Shown here: positions 1-7,088 of the stretch, piece by piece
Layout: every line of letters begins with the position of its first letter
Numbering within the stretch: position 1 is the stretch's first letter
Assembly: GCA_024694785.1 (NCBI GenBank)
Contig: JAILJL010000074.1
Coordinates: 1 to 8,780 of the forward strand
Reading direction: 5' to 3'
Length of the DNA stretch: 8,780 nt
Origin: Lachnospiraceae bacterium
Lineage (GTDB): Bacteria; Bacillota; Clostridia; Lachnospirales; Lachnospiraceae
Translations under genes and position numbers: made by a program
The notes under the pieces: model-generated
Database searches by the model: none
What the model saw: the letters and a program-made list of their open reading frames with translations, nothing else
Told to the model about the DNA's origin: nothing

Positions 1-1959
1 ACATCTGTTTAAAACAGGGAATGTAAAGCCCATCTTGTCTTTTAGATAAAGAAGTTTGGTATTCTTAATGCATTTATTATAAGTATTGTGAATGCAGTTT
101 GCGGTAATCATGGAAGGCACATATCCGTATATAAGAAGCTCTGACTTATTACGAGCCCCGTCATTCATCTCCCATTCCGAAAGCTCATATGGGACGGTCA
201 ACGCTCTTACCTTATCAAGGGCTGACAAGAATTCAGTCGTATACTTTGAATAAGAGTATACATTCTGATCGAGAATAATCGGCTTATTAAAGCGCTTGGC
301 AAACGCATATCCATCTATGGACCGCACAAGTATTCCATCATACAGCTTATCGTTTAAAGTACCGATTAGGCTTATGATTTTCTTCTCGGAATAGTCTCTT
401 ACTATATATGGCAAGGCCAGGTATACTTCTTTGTCGGGAGCTTTTTCCTTAATATGTGTTATAAGCTTTACCGTGCCGTCGTTAAACTTCGAAAGCTCGA
501 TATAGATTCTCTTGATATATGTTTTGTCGATAACTGCGTCCGGAATGAAATTCTCGTATGACATTACGGATACATATGTATAATTACTAATATCCGAATC
601 ATTTCCACCGGAATTATCAAGTGGTAAAAGCTCTGCTCTTAACTTTCGTCGCTTATTTTGCAAAAGACTACCGACAAGGTCGTTTAATGCTTGTCGTCTT
701 AATTCGTTAAGCTTGGATACAGGCACAAACAAACCATCATCCATAGTTATATTAAGGTCCGCATCAATATCTTCCACAACAAAGAAGGTATTTCCGAGCT
801 TTGTAAGCTGTTTGGCGAAATCAGCCCGTGTCATTGCCTTTGATTTGGCAGCTTCGGTTATTGAACCTCTTGACCAGATATTATTTACCAATGACACATT
901 ATCGGATTTGTTTTTCAAAGATACTTTGATAGCATCATTACCGATTGAAAACTTCGCATCGATTACAATTGGAAGCTTAATCGGGGTACATACTTTATCC
1001 TCGTCAATGTTACCTTTTGCGCTTTCGTGATTAGCAGACGAAAGCGTTATCATATCTTTGCCGTTATGACGCACGTAATATCCGTCCGTGAAACCATTTC
1101 TGTTACCGGCATCAAGAAGCGCTTTAATATCTTCTTTTGCTACATTATACTCACCTTTCGGATTATTAAGATATTTATCAAGGTACTTACGATATATTGA
1201 TACCACCGTATATGCATATGATGCCTGCTTCATGCGGCCCTCAATCTTAAGGGATGTAACGCCTGATTCTATAATTCTCGGAAGTATTTCAATTGTGCAA
1301 AGATCTTTCATGCTCAGAATATCGATACTATCTGTCAGAGCTTTTTTGTTCTCATCAAGTACTTTATAAGAAAGTCTACATGGCTGCGCACATCTGCCTC
1401 TGTTACCGGATCTTCCGCCTATAAAAGAGCTCAAAAGGCATTGCCCCGAATATGAATAGCATAAGGCGCCATGAATGAATGACTCTATATCTATATTAAC
1501 CGTGTTTTTGATCTTCTTTATCTCAGAAAGCGACAATTCTCTTGAAGTTACGACTCTTTTAACTCCCTGTTCTTTGAGGAAAGCGGCACCTGCAGAGTCA
1601 GATATGGACATTTGCGTACTTGCATGAATCTCCATACCGGGAAAATACTCTTTAAGATATGGAATAAGTCCCAAATCCTGGATAATCACCGCATCAAGTC
1701 CTGCCTCATAAAAAGGAATAAGCATCTTTAGTGACTCAAAGAATTCTTCGTCTTTGAGTAGTATATTAAAGGTCATATATACTTTCTTGCGATATAAATG
1801 TGCATAATTAATTGCTGTAATAAGTTCTTCTTCGGTAAAGTTCCGGGCATAAGCCCTGGCACCATATTTGGGGCCGCCTACATATACTGCATCCGCCCCT
1901 GCATTAATTACTGCGTAAAATATCGGCAGGCTGCCTGCCGGAGCCAATAATTCGATCAT
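1..1959 (-). CDS. U32 family peptidase / RNA hydroxylation-type protein, C-terminus cut by window edge
   Basis: Open for 653 codons from ATG 1957-1959 to the left edge with no stop, so the C-terminus is missing. Seen: N-terminus MIELLAPAGS typical of U32 proteins; the U32 signature E-x-F-x2-G-A-L-C-x4-G-x-C-x-L-S at residues 159-176; then an RGRCAQPC segment. Together these give four conserved cysteines, C167, C174, C190 and C194. A long C-terminal half follows (DUF3656-type layout, inferred), with C622, C630 and C653 near the cut. Family knowledge: TrhP and RlhA of this family support prephenate-dependent 5-hydroxylation of tRNA uridine or 23S rRNA cytidine, probably with an iron-sulphur cluster; older annotations say collagenase-like protease. 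The size favours the long Firmicute form over short TrhP, but substrate cannot be assigned. The start has TGAGGT at 1965-1970, 5 nt upstream. It lies just after zapA, separated by a hairpin. Confidence 0.93.
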   Translation of the reverse strand, partial: MIELLAPAGSLPIFYAVINAGADAVYVGGPKYGARAYARNFTEEELITAINYAHLYRKKVYMTFNILLKDEEFFESLKMLIPFYEAGLDAVIIQDLGLIPYLKEYFPGMEIHASTQMSISDSAGAAFLKEQGVKRVVTSRELSLSEIKKIKNTVNIDIESFIHGALCYSYSGQCLLSSFIGGRSGNRGRCAQPCRLSYKVLDENKKALTDSIDILSMKDLCTIEILPRIIESGVTSLKIEGRMKQASYAYTVVSIYRKYLDKYLNNPKGEYNVAKEDIKALLDAGNRNGFTDGYYVRHNGKDMITLSSANHESAKGNIDEDKVCTPIKLPIVIDAKFSIGNDAIKVSLKNKSDNVSLVNNIWSRGSITEAAKSKAMTRADFAKQLTKLGNTFFVVEDIDADLNITMDDGLFVPVSKLNELRRQALNDLVGSLLQNKRRKLRAELLPLDNSGGNDSDISNYTYVSVMSYENFIPDAVIDKTYIKRIYIELSKFNDGTVKLITHIKEKAPDKEVYLALPYIVRDYSEKKIISLIGTLNDKLYDGILVRSIDGYAFAKRFNKPIILDQNVYSYSKYTTEFLSALDKVRALTVPYELSEWEMNDGARNKSELLIYGYVPSMITANCIHNTYNKCIKNTKLLYLKDKMGFTFPVLNRC

Positions 1960-1975
1960 TTTTTACCTCATAACA

Positions 1976-2006
1976 AAACTCCGTCTTTCTAAGAAAAACG
2001 GAGTTT
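1976..2006 (-). terminator. Hairpin between zapA and the U32 gene, possible weak terminator
   Basis: Nine perfect pairs, 1976-1984 with 1998-2006. After one C/A mismatch the stem continues with 1986-1990 against 1992-1996, making a near-perfect palindrome centred on 1991. Read on the minus strand, the stem is followed by TTTTGTT, a short U tract. It begins 5 nt past the zapA stop and ends only 5 nt before the Shine-Dalgarno site of the next gene. It could terminate or attenuate zapA transcription, or stabilise the mRNA end. No convincing promoter for the U32 gene was seen downstream of it, so read-through is likely. Confidence 0.6.
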
Positions 2007-2011
2007 AGAAT

Positions 2012-2425
2012 TTAATTTAATAGTTTATTTTCCAAAGCGGATTCCAATTGCTCTTTGTTAAGAAGAAGTTCTTTGTTCTTGTTCTCAAGCTCTAAGATGG
2101 ATTCTTTTAAAGTATCCATCTTGATCTGAAGAGCAATAAGTTCGTGCTTCATATCTGATTGATTCTGCTTGTAATCGGCAAGATCCGCCTCCAATTCATC
2201 AACACGTTCCTTGGATTTGAAATACTCATCTGCGATATTTAATTGTAGAAGTAACGCCTTGGTATCCTGCGGTAACCGGTTATATCCCTCAAGGCCGGTT
2301 ACAAGCTCGTCAATCTTTTTGTTAAGAAAAGAAGCAACTTTATGAAGATACTCTTCGCTTTCATAACCGCTTAAAGTATATACTTTACCGCCAATCAGCA
2401 CATCGGCACTAATTTTGGTTGCCAT
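2012..2425 (-). CDS. zapA: Cell division protein ZapA
   Basis: The product is 137 residues. Seen: the N-terminal ZapA globular domain (about residues 5-45, with I-G-G-K-x-Y-T-L-S-G and E-E-Y-L-x-K-V-A). A helical stretch L-L-L-Q-L-N-I-A-D-E-Y-F follows near 58-69, then an almost uninterrupted charged coiled coil from about 70 to the end. Family knowledge: ZapA is a cytoplasmic FtsZ-binding protein that forms dimers or tetramers through the coiled coil and promotes Z-ring bundling. At 137 residues it is longer than many ZapAs because of the extended C-terminal coil. The start is ATG 2423-2425 with TAAGGTGG at 2433-2440, 7 nt upstream. It has its own promoter at 2467-2495, so it can be expressed apart from ruvB, which ends 77 nt upstream. 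Confidence 0.93.
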   Translation of the reverse strand: MATKISADVLIGGKVYTLSGYESEEYLHKVASFLNKKIDELVTGLEGYNRLPQDTKALLLQLNIADEYFKSKERVDELEADLADYKQNQSDMKHELIALQIKMDTLKESILELENKNKELLLNKEQLESALENKLLN

Positions 2426-2466
2426 ACATTAACCACCTTAATAATAAATCATACTATATATTGTAT

Positions 2467-2495
2467 ATTATAATATCTTAAGATACTAATTACAA
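2467..2495 (-). promoter_or_regulatory. Sigma-A type promoter of zapA
   Basis: On the minus strand there is a perfect -10 box TATAAT (2467-2472) and, after exactly 17 nt, a -35 box TTGTAA (2490-2495; 4 of 6 to TTGACA). The surroundings are very AT-rich. A start near 2460 would give a leader of about 35 nt before the zapA ATG. It lies wholly between the ruvB stop and zapA. Confidence 0.78.
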
Positions 2496-2502
2496 TAGCA
2501 AA

Positions 2503-3507
2503 TTAGTCTTCCGCAGGTTTAATTCTATGAAAATGTTCATATGCTCTGTCGGTAGCCATGCGGCCTCGAGGGGTTCTTGTAATAAATCCTTGTTTTAGAA
2601 GATATGGTTCATAAACATCTTCAATCGTACCGGAATCTTCGCCTATAGAAGCTGCCATGGTCTCCAGTCCCAGAGGGCCTCCGTTAAATTTATCGATAAG
2701 TGTCAAAAGTATAAGTCTGTCATTTCTGTCAAGTCCAAGCTCATCAACTTCAAGGTTATTAAGCGCTTCGTCGGCAACTTCCTTGGTTATTACACCATCA
2801 TATCTAACTTCCGAAAAATCCCGTACGCGCTTTAATAGTCTGTTTGCAAGTCTTGGGGTACCACGTGATCTTCTAGCAAGTTCAAAGGCACCTTCATCTT
2901 CTATCTTGACATTAAGCTTACGGGAAGATGCAATTATTATTTCTTTTAATTCCTCCGGTGTGTAGAAATCAAGATGATTAACAACGCCGAATCTATCGCG
3001 TAAAGGTGCAGAAAGCATACCGGCTCTTGTTGTCGCACCGATCAAAGTAAAATGTGGCAGATCAAGATGTACGGATTTGACCGATGTGCCTTTACCTATC
3101 ATTATATCTATTGCAAAGTCTTCCATTGCGGGATACAGCACTTCCTCTATCTCTCGATTAAGTCTGTGGATTTCGTCGACAAAAAGAATGTCTCCTTCGG
3201 AAAGAGAACTTAGTATTGCGGCCATATCACCCGGCTTTTGAATGGCAGGTCCTGAAGAAATCTTGATGTTAACGCCCATTTCATTTGCTATGATGTATGA
3301 AATCGTTGTCTTTCCAAGACCCGGAGGTCCATAGAAAAGGCAGTGATCAAGCGGCTCGTTACGTTTCTTGGCAGCTTCGATTGCGATTTTCATATTTTCC
3401 TTTACCTTGATTTGACCGATGTATTCACTTAAATAATTCGGTCGTAAAGAATTCTCTATTTTTTCGTCTTCTTTGATTATATTTGTTTCAATAATTCTCT
3501 TTTCCAT
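2503..3507 (-). CDS. ruvB: Holliday junction branch migration ATPase RuvB
   Basis: The product is 334 residues, the usual RuvB size. Seen: Walker [10 protein letters not shown] at 60-68; Walker B LFVDEIH at 108-114; sensor 1 GATTR at 157-161; LRDRFG at 169-174 containing the arginine-finger region; sensor 2 GTPR at 216-219. A winged-helix DNA-binding domain occupies about 260-330, with [15 protein letters not shown] and RTPRGRMAT. Family knowledge: hexameric RuvB rings bind either side of the RuvA-bound four-way junction and pump DNA by ATP hydrolysis during recombinational repair. It starts 12 nt after the ruvA stop, with GAGGGG at 3511-3516 close to the ATG, so the two are translated from one mRNA. 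All catalytic motifs are intact. Confidence 0.98.
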   Translation of the reverse strand: MEKRIIETNIIKEDEKIENSLRPNYLSEYIGQIKVKENMKIAIEAAKKRNEPLDHCLFYGPPGLGKTTISYIIANEMGVNIKISSGPAIQKPGDMAAILSSLSEGDILFVDEIHRLNREIEEVLYPAMEDFAIDIMIGKGTSVKSVHLDLPHFTLIGATTRAGMLSAPLRDRFGVVNHLDFYTPEELKEIIIASSRKLNVKIEDEGAFELARRSRGTPRLANRLLKRVRDFSEVRYDGVITKEVADEALNNLEVDELGLDRNDRLILLTLIDKFNGGPLGLETMAASIGEDSGTIEDVYEPYLLKQGFITRTPRGRMATDRAYEHFHRIKPAED

Positions 3508-3519
3508 AATCCCCTCGAC

Positions 3520-4128
3520 TTAAAATGCAAGATACTGCAATGCTTTTCTCAAAATATCATTTGATTTCATGCCTTCGGTTAATTCTACGCGCGAAACGGC
3601 ATTTTTGCTTTCACCGGCAGAGTATCCGAGAGAAGTAAGTGCCAGAATGGCATCATTAATCTCCTGTCTTAATCCCGCAATTTCGTTCTTGGAGCCTTTA
3701 TCTAAAGTTTTATTGATTGTTCCCTCGTAATCAAGTTTGTCTTTAAGCTCCAAAATCAACTTCTGGGCGGTTTTCTTTCCGATACCCGGTGCCTTGCTGA
3801 TTGCGGTATCATCACCGTTAAAAATGGCAAGTATAAGCTCTTCCGGCGGCAATACTGAAAGAATTGCCAGGCCGCCTTTTGGTCCTATACCGCTTACCGA
3901 GATGAGCTTTTTGAATAAATTGCGATCTTCCGCTGACATAAAGCCGAATAATTGCAATGCGTCTTCTCTTACGCTTAAGTAAGTATATAGACGTATTTCC
4001 TCATGCAACGCCGGCAATTCATCCATAACAGTCATCGGAACGGCAATTCTATATCCTACATTATTAGCCATTATTGTTACTTCGGAAAGCTCTATATCTT
4101 CCAAAGTTCCCTGAATAAATGAATACAT
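3520..4128 (-). CDS. ruvA: Holliday junction DNA-binding protein RuvA
   Basis: The product is 202 residues, normal for RuvA. Seen: N-terminal OB-fold (about 1-62, with the NxVGYRI strand and the REDALQLFGF segment whose acidic E55/D56 sit where the acidic pin is expected). Two helix-hairpin-helix motifs follow, at about 77-90 (SVSGIGPKGG) and 112-128 (KAPGIGKKTAQKL). After a flexible linker, a C-terminal three-helix domain (about 150-202) is the part that contacts RuvB. Family knowledge: a tetramer holds the Holliday junction in square-planar form and loads RuvB. The start ATG 4126-4128 has GGGAGG at 4136-4141, touching the miaB stop. No ruvC lies next to it in this window. Confidence 0.98.
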   Translation of the reverse strand: MYSFIQGTLEDIELSEVTIMANNVGYRIAVPMTVMDELPALHEEIRLYTYLSVREDALQLFGFMSAEDRNLFKKLISVSGIGPKGGLAILSVLPPEELILAIFNGDDTAISKAPGIGKKTAQKLILELKDKLDYEGTINKTLDKGSKNEIAGLRQEINDAILALTSLGYSAGESKNAVSRVELTEGMKSNDILRKALQYLAF

Positions 4129-4140
4129 TGAATAACCTCC

Positions 4141-5595
4141 CTATACGGCAGTTCCGAGGAAATAGAAGCCTTTACATTCATCAAGATGAACATTAAGATA
4201 TTGACCGATAAGCGATGTATTACCTTTGAAGTGTACAATCGCATTATTCTCCAATCGACCCGTAACGAAACCCTCAAGCTGGGTATTGATATCCTCAACC
4301 AAGACTTCATAAGTTCTGCCTGTAAGGCGTTCCATTCTCTTGGCTGATATATCCTGTACGACATTAAGCAATCTGTCAAAACGTCTCGATACATCTTCTT
4401 CCGGCACCTGATTACCCATTTTTGCAGCAGGTGTACCGGTTCTCTTAGAATATATGAAAGTAAAGATTGAATCGTACTGAACTTTCTCTACAAGATCTAT
4501 TGTCTCTTCAAAATCCTCTTCCGTCTCTCCCGGGAATCCGACTATAATGTCGGTTGTAAGGGATATATCCGGAATACGCGCTTTAATTTTATCAACAAGC
4601 ATAAGATACTGTTCTTTGGTGTAACGTCTGTTCATAACTTTAAGAATATCCGTACTTCCCGACTGAACAGGTAAATGAAGATGCTTACAAATCTTAGGCG
4701 ACGATGCCATAACATCAATCAGTTCATCCGACAAGTCCTTAGGATGCGATGTCATGAATCTGATTCGTCTAAGTCCGTCAATCTCCGTTATTTGATGTAA
4801 AAGCTCTGCAAATGTAATAGGATTCTCAAGTCCTTTGCCGTAAGAATTAACATTCTGTCCAAGTAACATTATTTCTGATACACCATCGTTGACAAGCGAT
4901 TTGATTTCATTAATGATATCTTCCGGCTTTCTCGATCTCTCGCGTCCGCGCACATAAGGAACTATGCAATAAGAACAGAAATTATTGCATCCAAACATTA
5001 TATTGATACCTGATTTAAATGAATACTTACGTACAATTGGGAGTTCTTCAACTATTTTATCTGTGGAATCCCATACTTCCATTATCTGCTTGTTGGTATA
5101 TACGGCATTAACCATAAGTTCCGCAAACTTATATATATTGTGCGTACCAAAAACAAGATCCACATAACGATAGCTTTCTTTAATCTTCTCGCGCACATGT
5201 TCTTCCTGCATCATACAACCGCATAAAGCGATAATCATCTCAGGATTCTTTTTTTTAAGAGAACCCAAATATCCGAGACGTCCATATACTTTATTATTGG
5301 CATTTTCTCTGACGGTACAGGTATTATATATGACAAAATCGGCATGTTTCTCGTCTTCTGCCTCTTCATATCCGGCTTTTTCGAGAATACCGAGTATCTT
5401 CTCCGAATCTCTGGCATTCATCTGGCAGCCAAATGTATTAACCATGCATTTAAGCTTTCTGCCAAGTCTTTGTTCGCGTGAATGTATCTCTTCTTTAAGC
5501 TTCTCAATGAAGTACTCCTGACGTTTAACTTCTTCTTCGGGAGCATTTTCGATTATCTCATAAAGCTTGGGATTAACTATAGTTTTCTTACTCAT
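4141..5595 (-). CDS. miaB: tRNA-2-methylthio-N6-dimethylallyladenosine synthase MiaB
   Basis: The product is 484 residues. Seen: an N-terminal extension of about 45 residues, as in Firmicute MiaB; the UPF0004 domain (about 48-165) with cluster cysteines C57 (TFGCQMN), C93 (NTCTVRENA) and C127 (CGCM); the radical-SAM motif CNNFCSYC with C203, C207 and C210; LLGQNVNSYG at 244-253; and a C-terminal TRAM domain from about 423. Family knowledge: it adds a methylthio group at C2 of i6A37 in tRNAs reading UNN codons, using two 4Fe-4S clusters and SAM. The sequence TFGCQMN and RGRERSRKPEDI favours MiaB over MtaB or RimO. It starts at ATG 5593-5595 with AAGGAAAG at 5600-5607, and is the first gene of the miaB-ruvA-ruvB unit. 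It ends in TAG. Confidence 0.97.
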   Translation of the reverse strand: MSKKTIVNPKLYEIIENAPEEEVKRQEYFIEKLKEEIHSREQRLGRKLKCMVNTFGCQMNARDSEKILGILEKAGYEEAEDEKHADFVIYNTCTVRENANNKVYGRLGYLGSLKKKNPEMIIALCGCMMQEEHVREKIKESYRYVDLVFGTHNIYKFAELMVNAVYTNKQIMEVWDSTDKIVEELPIVRKYSFKSGINIMFGCNNFCSYCIVPYVRGRERSRKPEDIINEIKSLVNDGVSEIMLLGQNVNSYGKGLENPITFAELLHQITEIDGLRRIRFMTSHPKDLSDELIDVMASSPKICKHLHLPVQSGSTDILKVMNRRYTKEQYLMLVDKIKARIPDISLTTDIIVGFPGETEEDFEETIDLVEKVQYDSIFTFIYSKRTGTPAAKMGNQVPEEDVSRRFDRLLNVVQDISAKRMERLTGRTYEVLVEDINTQLEGFVTGRLENNAIVHFKGNTSLIGQYLNVHLDECKGFYFLGTAV

Positions 5596-5628
5596 ATTTC
5601 TTTCCTTACATCATTTTTACTCAGTAAT

Positions 5629-5658
5629 ATTCTACCATATTAGCTATTTAATCGTAAA
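5629..5658 (-). promoter_or_regulatory. Extended -10 promoter of miaB-ruvAB
   Basis: On the minus strand the -10 box is TAGAAT (5629-5634), preceded by TG at 5636-5637 in the TGn extended -10 arrangement. A weak -35 candidate TTTACG (5653-5658) lies 18 nt upstream. A start near 5622 gives a leader of about 27 nt to the miaB ATG. It sits just downstream of the rnf terminator hairpin, which fits a new transcription unit. Confidence 0.55.
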
Positions 5659-5665
5659 GAAGATA

Positions 5666-5699
5666 AAGACCTTCAAATCAAAATTGACTTGAAGGTCTT
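5666..5699 (-). terminator. Terminator hairpin of the rnf operon
   Basis: An 11-bp perfect stem, 5666-5676 with 5689-5699, lies 4 nt after the rnfB stop codon. The loop can extend the stem past one mismatch (5678-5681 with 5684-5687). On the minus strand the stem is followed by the pyrimidine-rich TTTATCTTCTTT, an imperfect U tract. In the other direction no T run follows, so it serves the rnf operon and not a plus-strand gene. Confidence 0.75.
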
Positions 5700-5703
5700 A
5701 TTA

Positions 5704-6489
5704 TTAAAGTATTGCGTGCTTAGGACACTTCTCTGCGCAAAGTCCGCATTGAGTACATTTATTCTGATCGATATAAGCAAGATTATCCGTAACAGTAATT
5801 GCCCCGGTCGGACAATTCTTCTCGCAAATCTTACATCCGATACAGCCTTCTGTACATGCTTCGTTAACTTTCTTTCCAAAGTCTTTGCTCGAGCAACGAA
5901 CTATGTGCTGTGCATCATAAGGAACAAGCTCAATCAAATGGAACGGACATGCATTAACACACTTTCCGCATGCTACACAATTTCCCTTATCAACAACTGC
6001 TATGCCATCAATTACATGAATCGCATCAAATTCGCACACTTTAGTACAGTTGCCATAACCAAGGCAACCATAATCACAGGCTTTTGCACCTTGTCCCGGA
6101 ACCTTGTAAGCGAAGTTACAATCAAGCTTGCCATAATATGTATAATTATTTCCGGCTTTCTCGCAATTACCATGGCACTTTACAAATGCTACCATTCTCT
6201 TCTGATCTGCAACAAATACGCCCATTACATCGCCGATTGCCTGACCTACCGGATTGCCTCCGACAGGACATTTATTACAAGGCTCAAGACCTTTGGCAAT
6301 TGCCGCAGCAAGTCCCGCGCATCCCGGGTAACCGCATCCACCGCAGTTATTGCCCGGAAGAAGCGAAAGAATCTTCTCTTCCTTTTCATCTACCTCAATT
6401 TCAAACTTTTTGCCTGCGATACCAAGGAAGATACCGATAAATAAACCCACGCCGGCAATTAATGCACCGGCAATTATTATTCCTGTCAT
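5704..6489 (-). CDS. rnfB: Rnf complex subunit RnfB, multi-cluster iron-sulphur protein
   Basis: The product is 261 residues. Seen: one N-terminal membrane helix (about 3-25); an Fe-S domain with C49, C52, C57 and C74 (NNCGGCGYPGC); a further cysteine group C105, C109 and C124; and two ferredoxin-type regions. The first uses C138/C142/C148/C152 and C171/C174/C177/C181, the second C212/C216/C219/C222/C226 and C245/C248/C251/C255. That is enough for at least five 4Fe-4S clusters and perhaps six, more than the shorter proteobacterial RsxB. Family knowledge: RnfB is the entry point for electrons from reduced ferredoxin into the ion-pumping Rnf complex. It starts 10 nt after the rnfA stop with AAGGAGGAAG before the ATG, and is the last gene of the operon. 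Confidence 0.96.
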   Translation of the reverse strand: MTGIIIAGALIAGVGLFIGIFLGIAGKKFEIEVDEKEEKILSLLPGNNCGGCGYPGCAGLAAAIAKGLEPCNKCPVGGNPVGQAIGDVMGVFVADQKRMVAFVKCHGNCEKAGNNYTYYGKLDCNFAYKVPGQGAKACDYGCLGYGNCTKVCEFDAIHVIDGIAVVDKGNCVACGKCVNACPFHLIELVPYDAQHIVRCSSKDFGKKVNEACTEGCIGCKICEKNCPTGAITVTDNLAYIDQNKCTQCGLCAEKCPKHAIL

Positions 6490-6499
6490 GTCTTCCTCC

Positions 6500-7075
6500 T
6501 TATATAAGTCCCGAGAATCCGAAGAAAGCTATTGCCATAAGACCTGCGGCAATAAGTACCGACGCCTGGCCTTTGAAGCTTTCCGGATAATCGTTAAACT
6601 CTATTTTTTCTCTGATACCCGCCATAATGATAATTGCAATTGCAAATCCTACCGCGGTAAAAGTTCCGTTAAGTGTAGATAATAAAATGTTGTACCCTGT
6701 CTGCGCATTCTTAATCGCGATACCCAAAACCGCACAGTTCGTAGTAATAAGCGGAAGGTATACGCCAAGAGCATTATAGAGGCTTTTTACATTCTTCTTA
6801 AGGAACATCTCAACAAACTGTACCAATGCTGCAATTACGAGAATAAATACGATTGTATTAAGATATTCAAGATTTGCAGGCTTAAGTATGATCTTGTCTA
6901 TAATACTGCACACAAGTGAAGCAAGCGTCATAACAAATATAACCGCACCGCCCATACCTGCAGCTGTTTTGATCTTTTTACTTACTCAAAGGAAAGGACA
7001 TAATCCGAGGAATTGGCTTAATACAACGTTATTAACGATTGCAGCGCCGAGTGTTACAACTAAAACCGTCTTCAT
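6500..7075 (-). pseudogene. rnfA: Rnf complex subunit RnfA, interrupted by an in-frame TGA at codon 30
   Basis: Reading from ATG 7073-7075 gives a 191-codon frame matching RnfA in length and content: MKTVLVVTLGAAIVNNVVLS, then QFLGLCPFL, a TGA at 6986-6988, then VSKKIKTAAGMGGAV onward. The family has glycine at that place (CPFMGVSKK in E. coli RsxA), and GGA to TGA is one base change. The rest is intact, including the multi-helix membrane protein and PLITTNCAVLG with C114. The open part alone begins at ATG 6953-6955 (codon 41), but it would lose the first helix and C26, one of the cysteines that with RnfE hold the intramembrane 2Fe-2S cluster. The true start is supported by AGGAGGGG at 7081-7088. 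Either a real nonsense mutation or a sequence error; intact flanking rnf genes favour error or a recent change. Confidence 0.9.
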
Positions 7076-7080
7076 ATCTT

Positions 7081-7088
7081 CCCCTCCT
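7081..7088 (-). promoter_or_regulatory. Shine-Dalgarno site fixing the rnfA start
   Basis: AGGAGGGG on the minus strand, overlapping the rnfE stop TAG (7087-7089) and 5 nt before ATG 7073-7075. It shows that rnfA translation begins here and not at the internal ATG 6953-6955, which has only a weak GCAGG-like site. The TGA at 6986-6988 is therefore inside the gene. Confidence 0.85.

Noticed and set aside
713..1369. Plus-strand open frames of about 100 codons opposite the U32 gene
   Set aside because: They lie fully inside the continuous 653-codon minus-strand U32 frame and have no recognisable domains or start signals.
4092..4394. 100-codon minus-strand frame overlapping the 3' end of miaB and ruvA
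   Set aside because: It is out of frame with two intact, well-recognised genes and has no resemblance to a known protein.
5689..6444. 251-codon plus-strand open frame opposite rnfB
   Set aside because: It is the antisense of an unmistakable RnfB, with no ribosome site or family resemblance. Its cysteine- and threonine-rich content follows from the reverse of Gly/Cys codons.
6500..6955. Shortened RnfA of 151 residues as the true gene
   Set aside because: Its ATG has a poor ribosome site, while the frame upstream encodes the conserved RnfA N-terminus with an excellent ribosome site at 7081-7088.
6986..6988. Alternative genetic code with TGA read as glycine or tryptophan
   Set aside because: It is the only in-frame TGA in about 8 kb of coding sequence. 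Tryptophan is TGG and glycine uses normal codons everywhere else. The gene content fits Clostridia, not Gracilibacteria or Mollicutes.
6950..7000. Selenocysteine at the rnfA TGA
   Set aside because: The family residue is glycine, not cysteine, and I see no clear stem-loop directly after the TGA as a bacterial SECIS would need.
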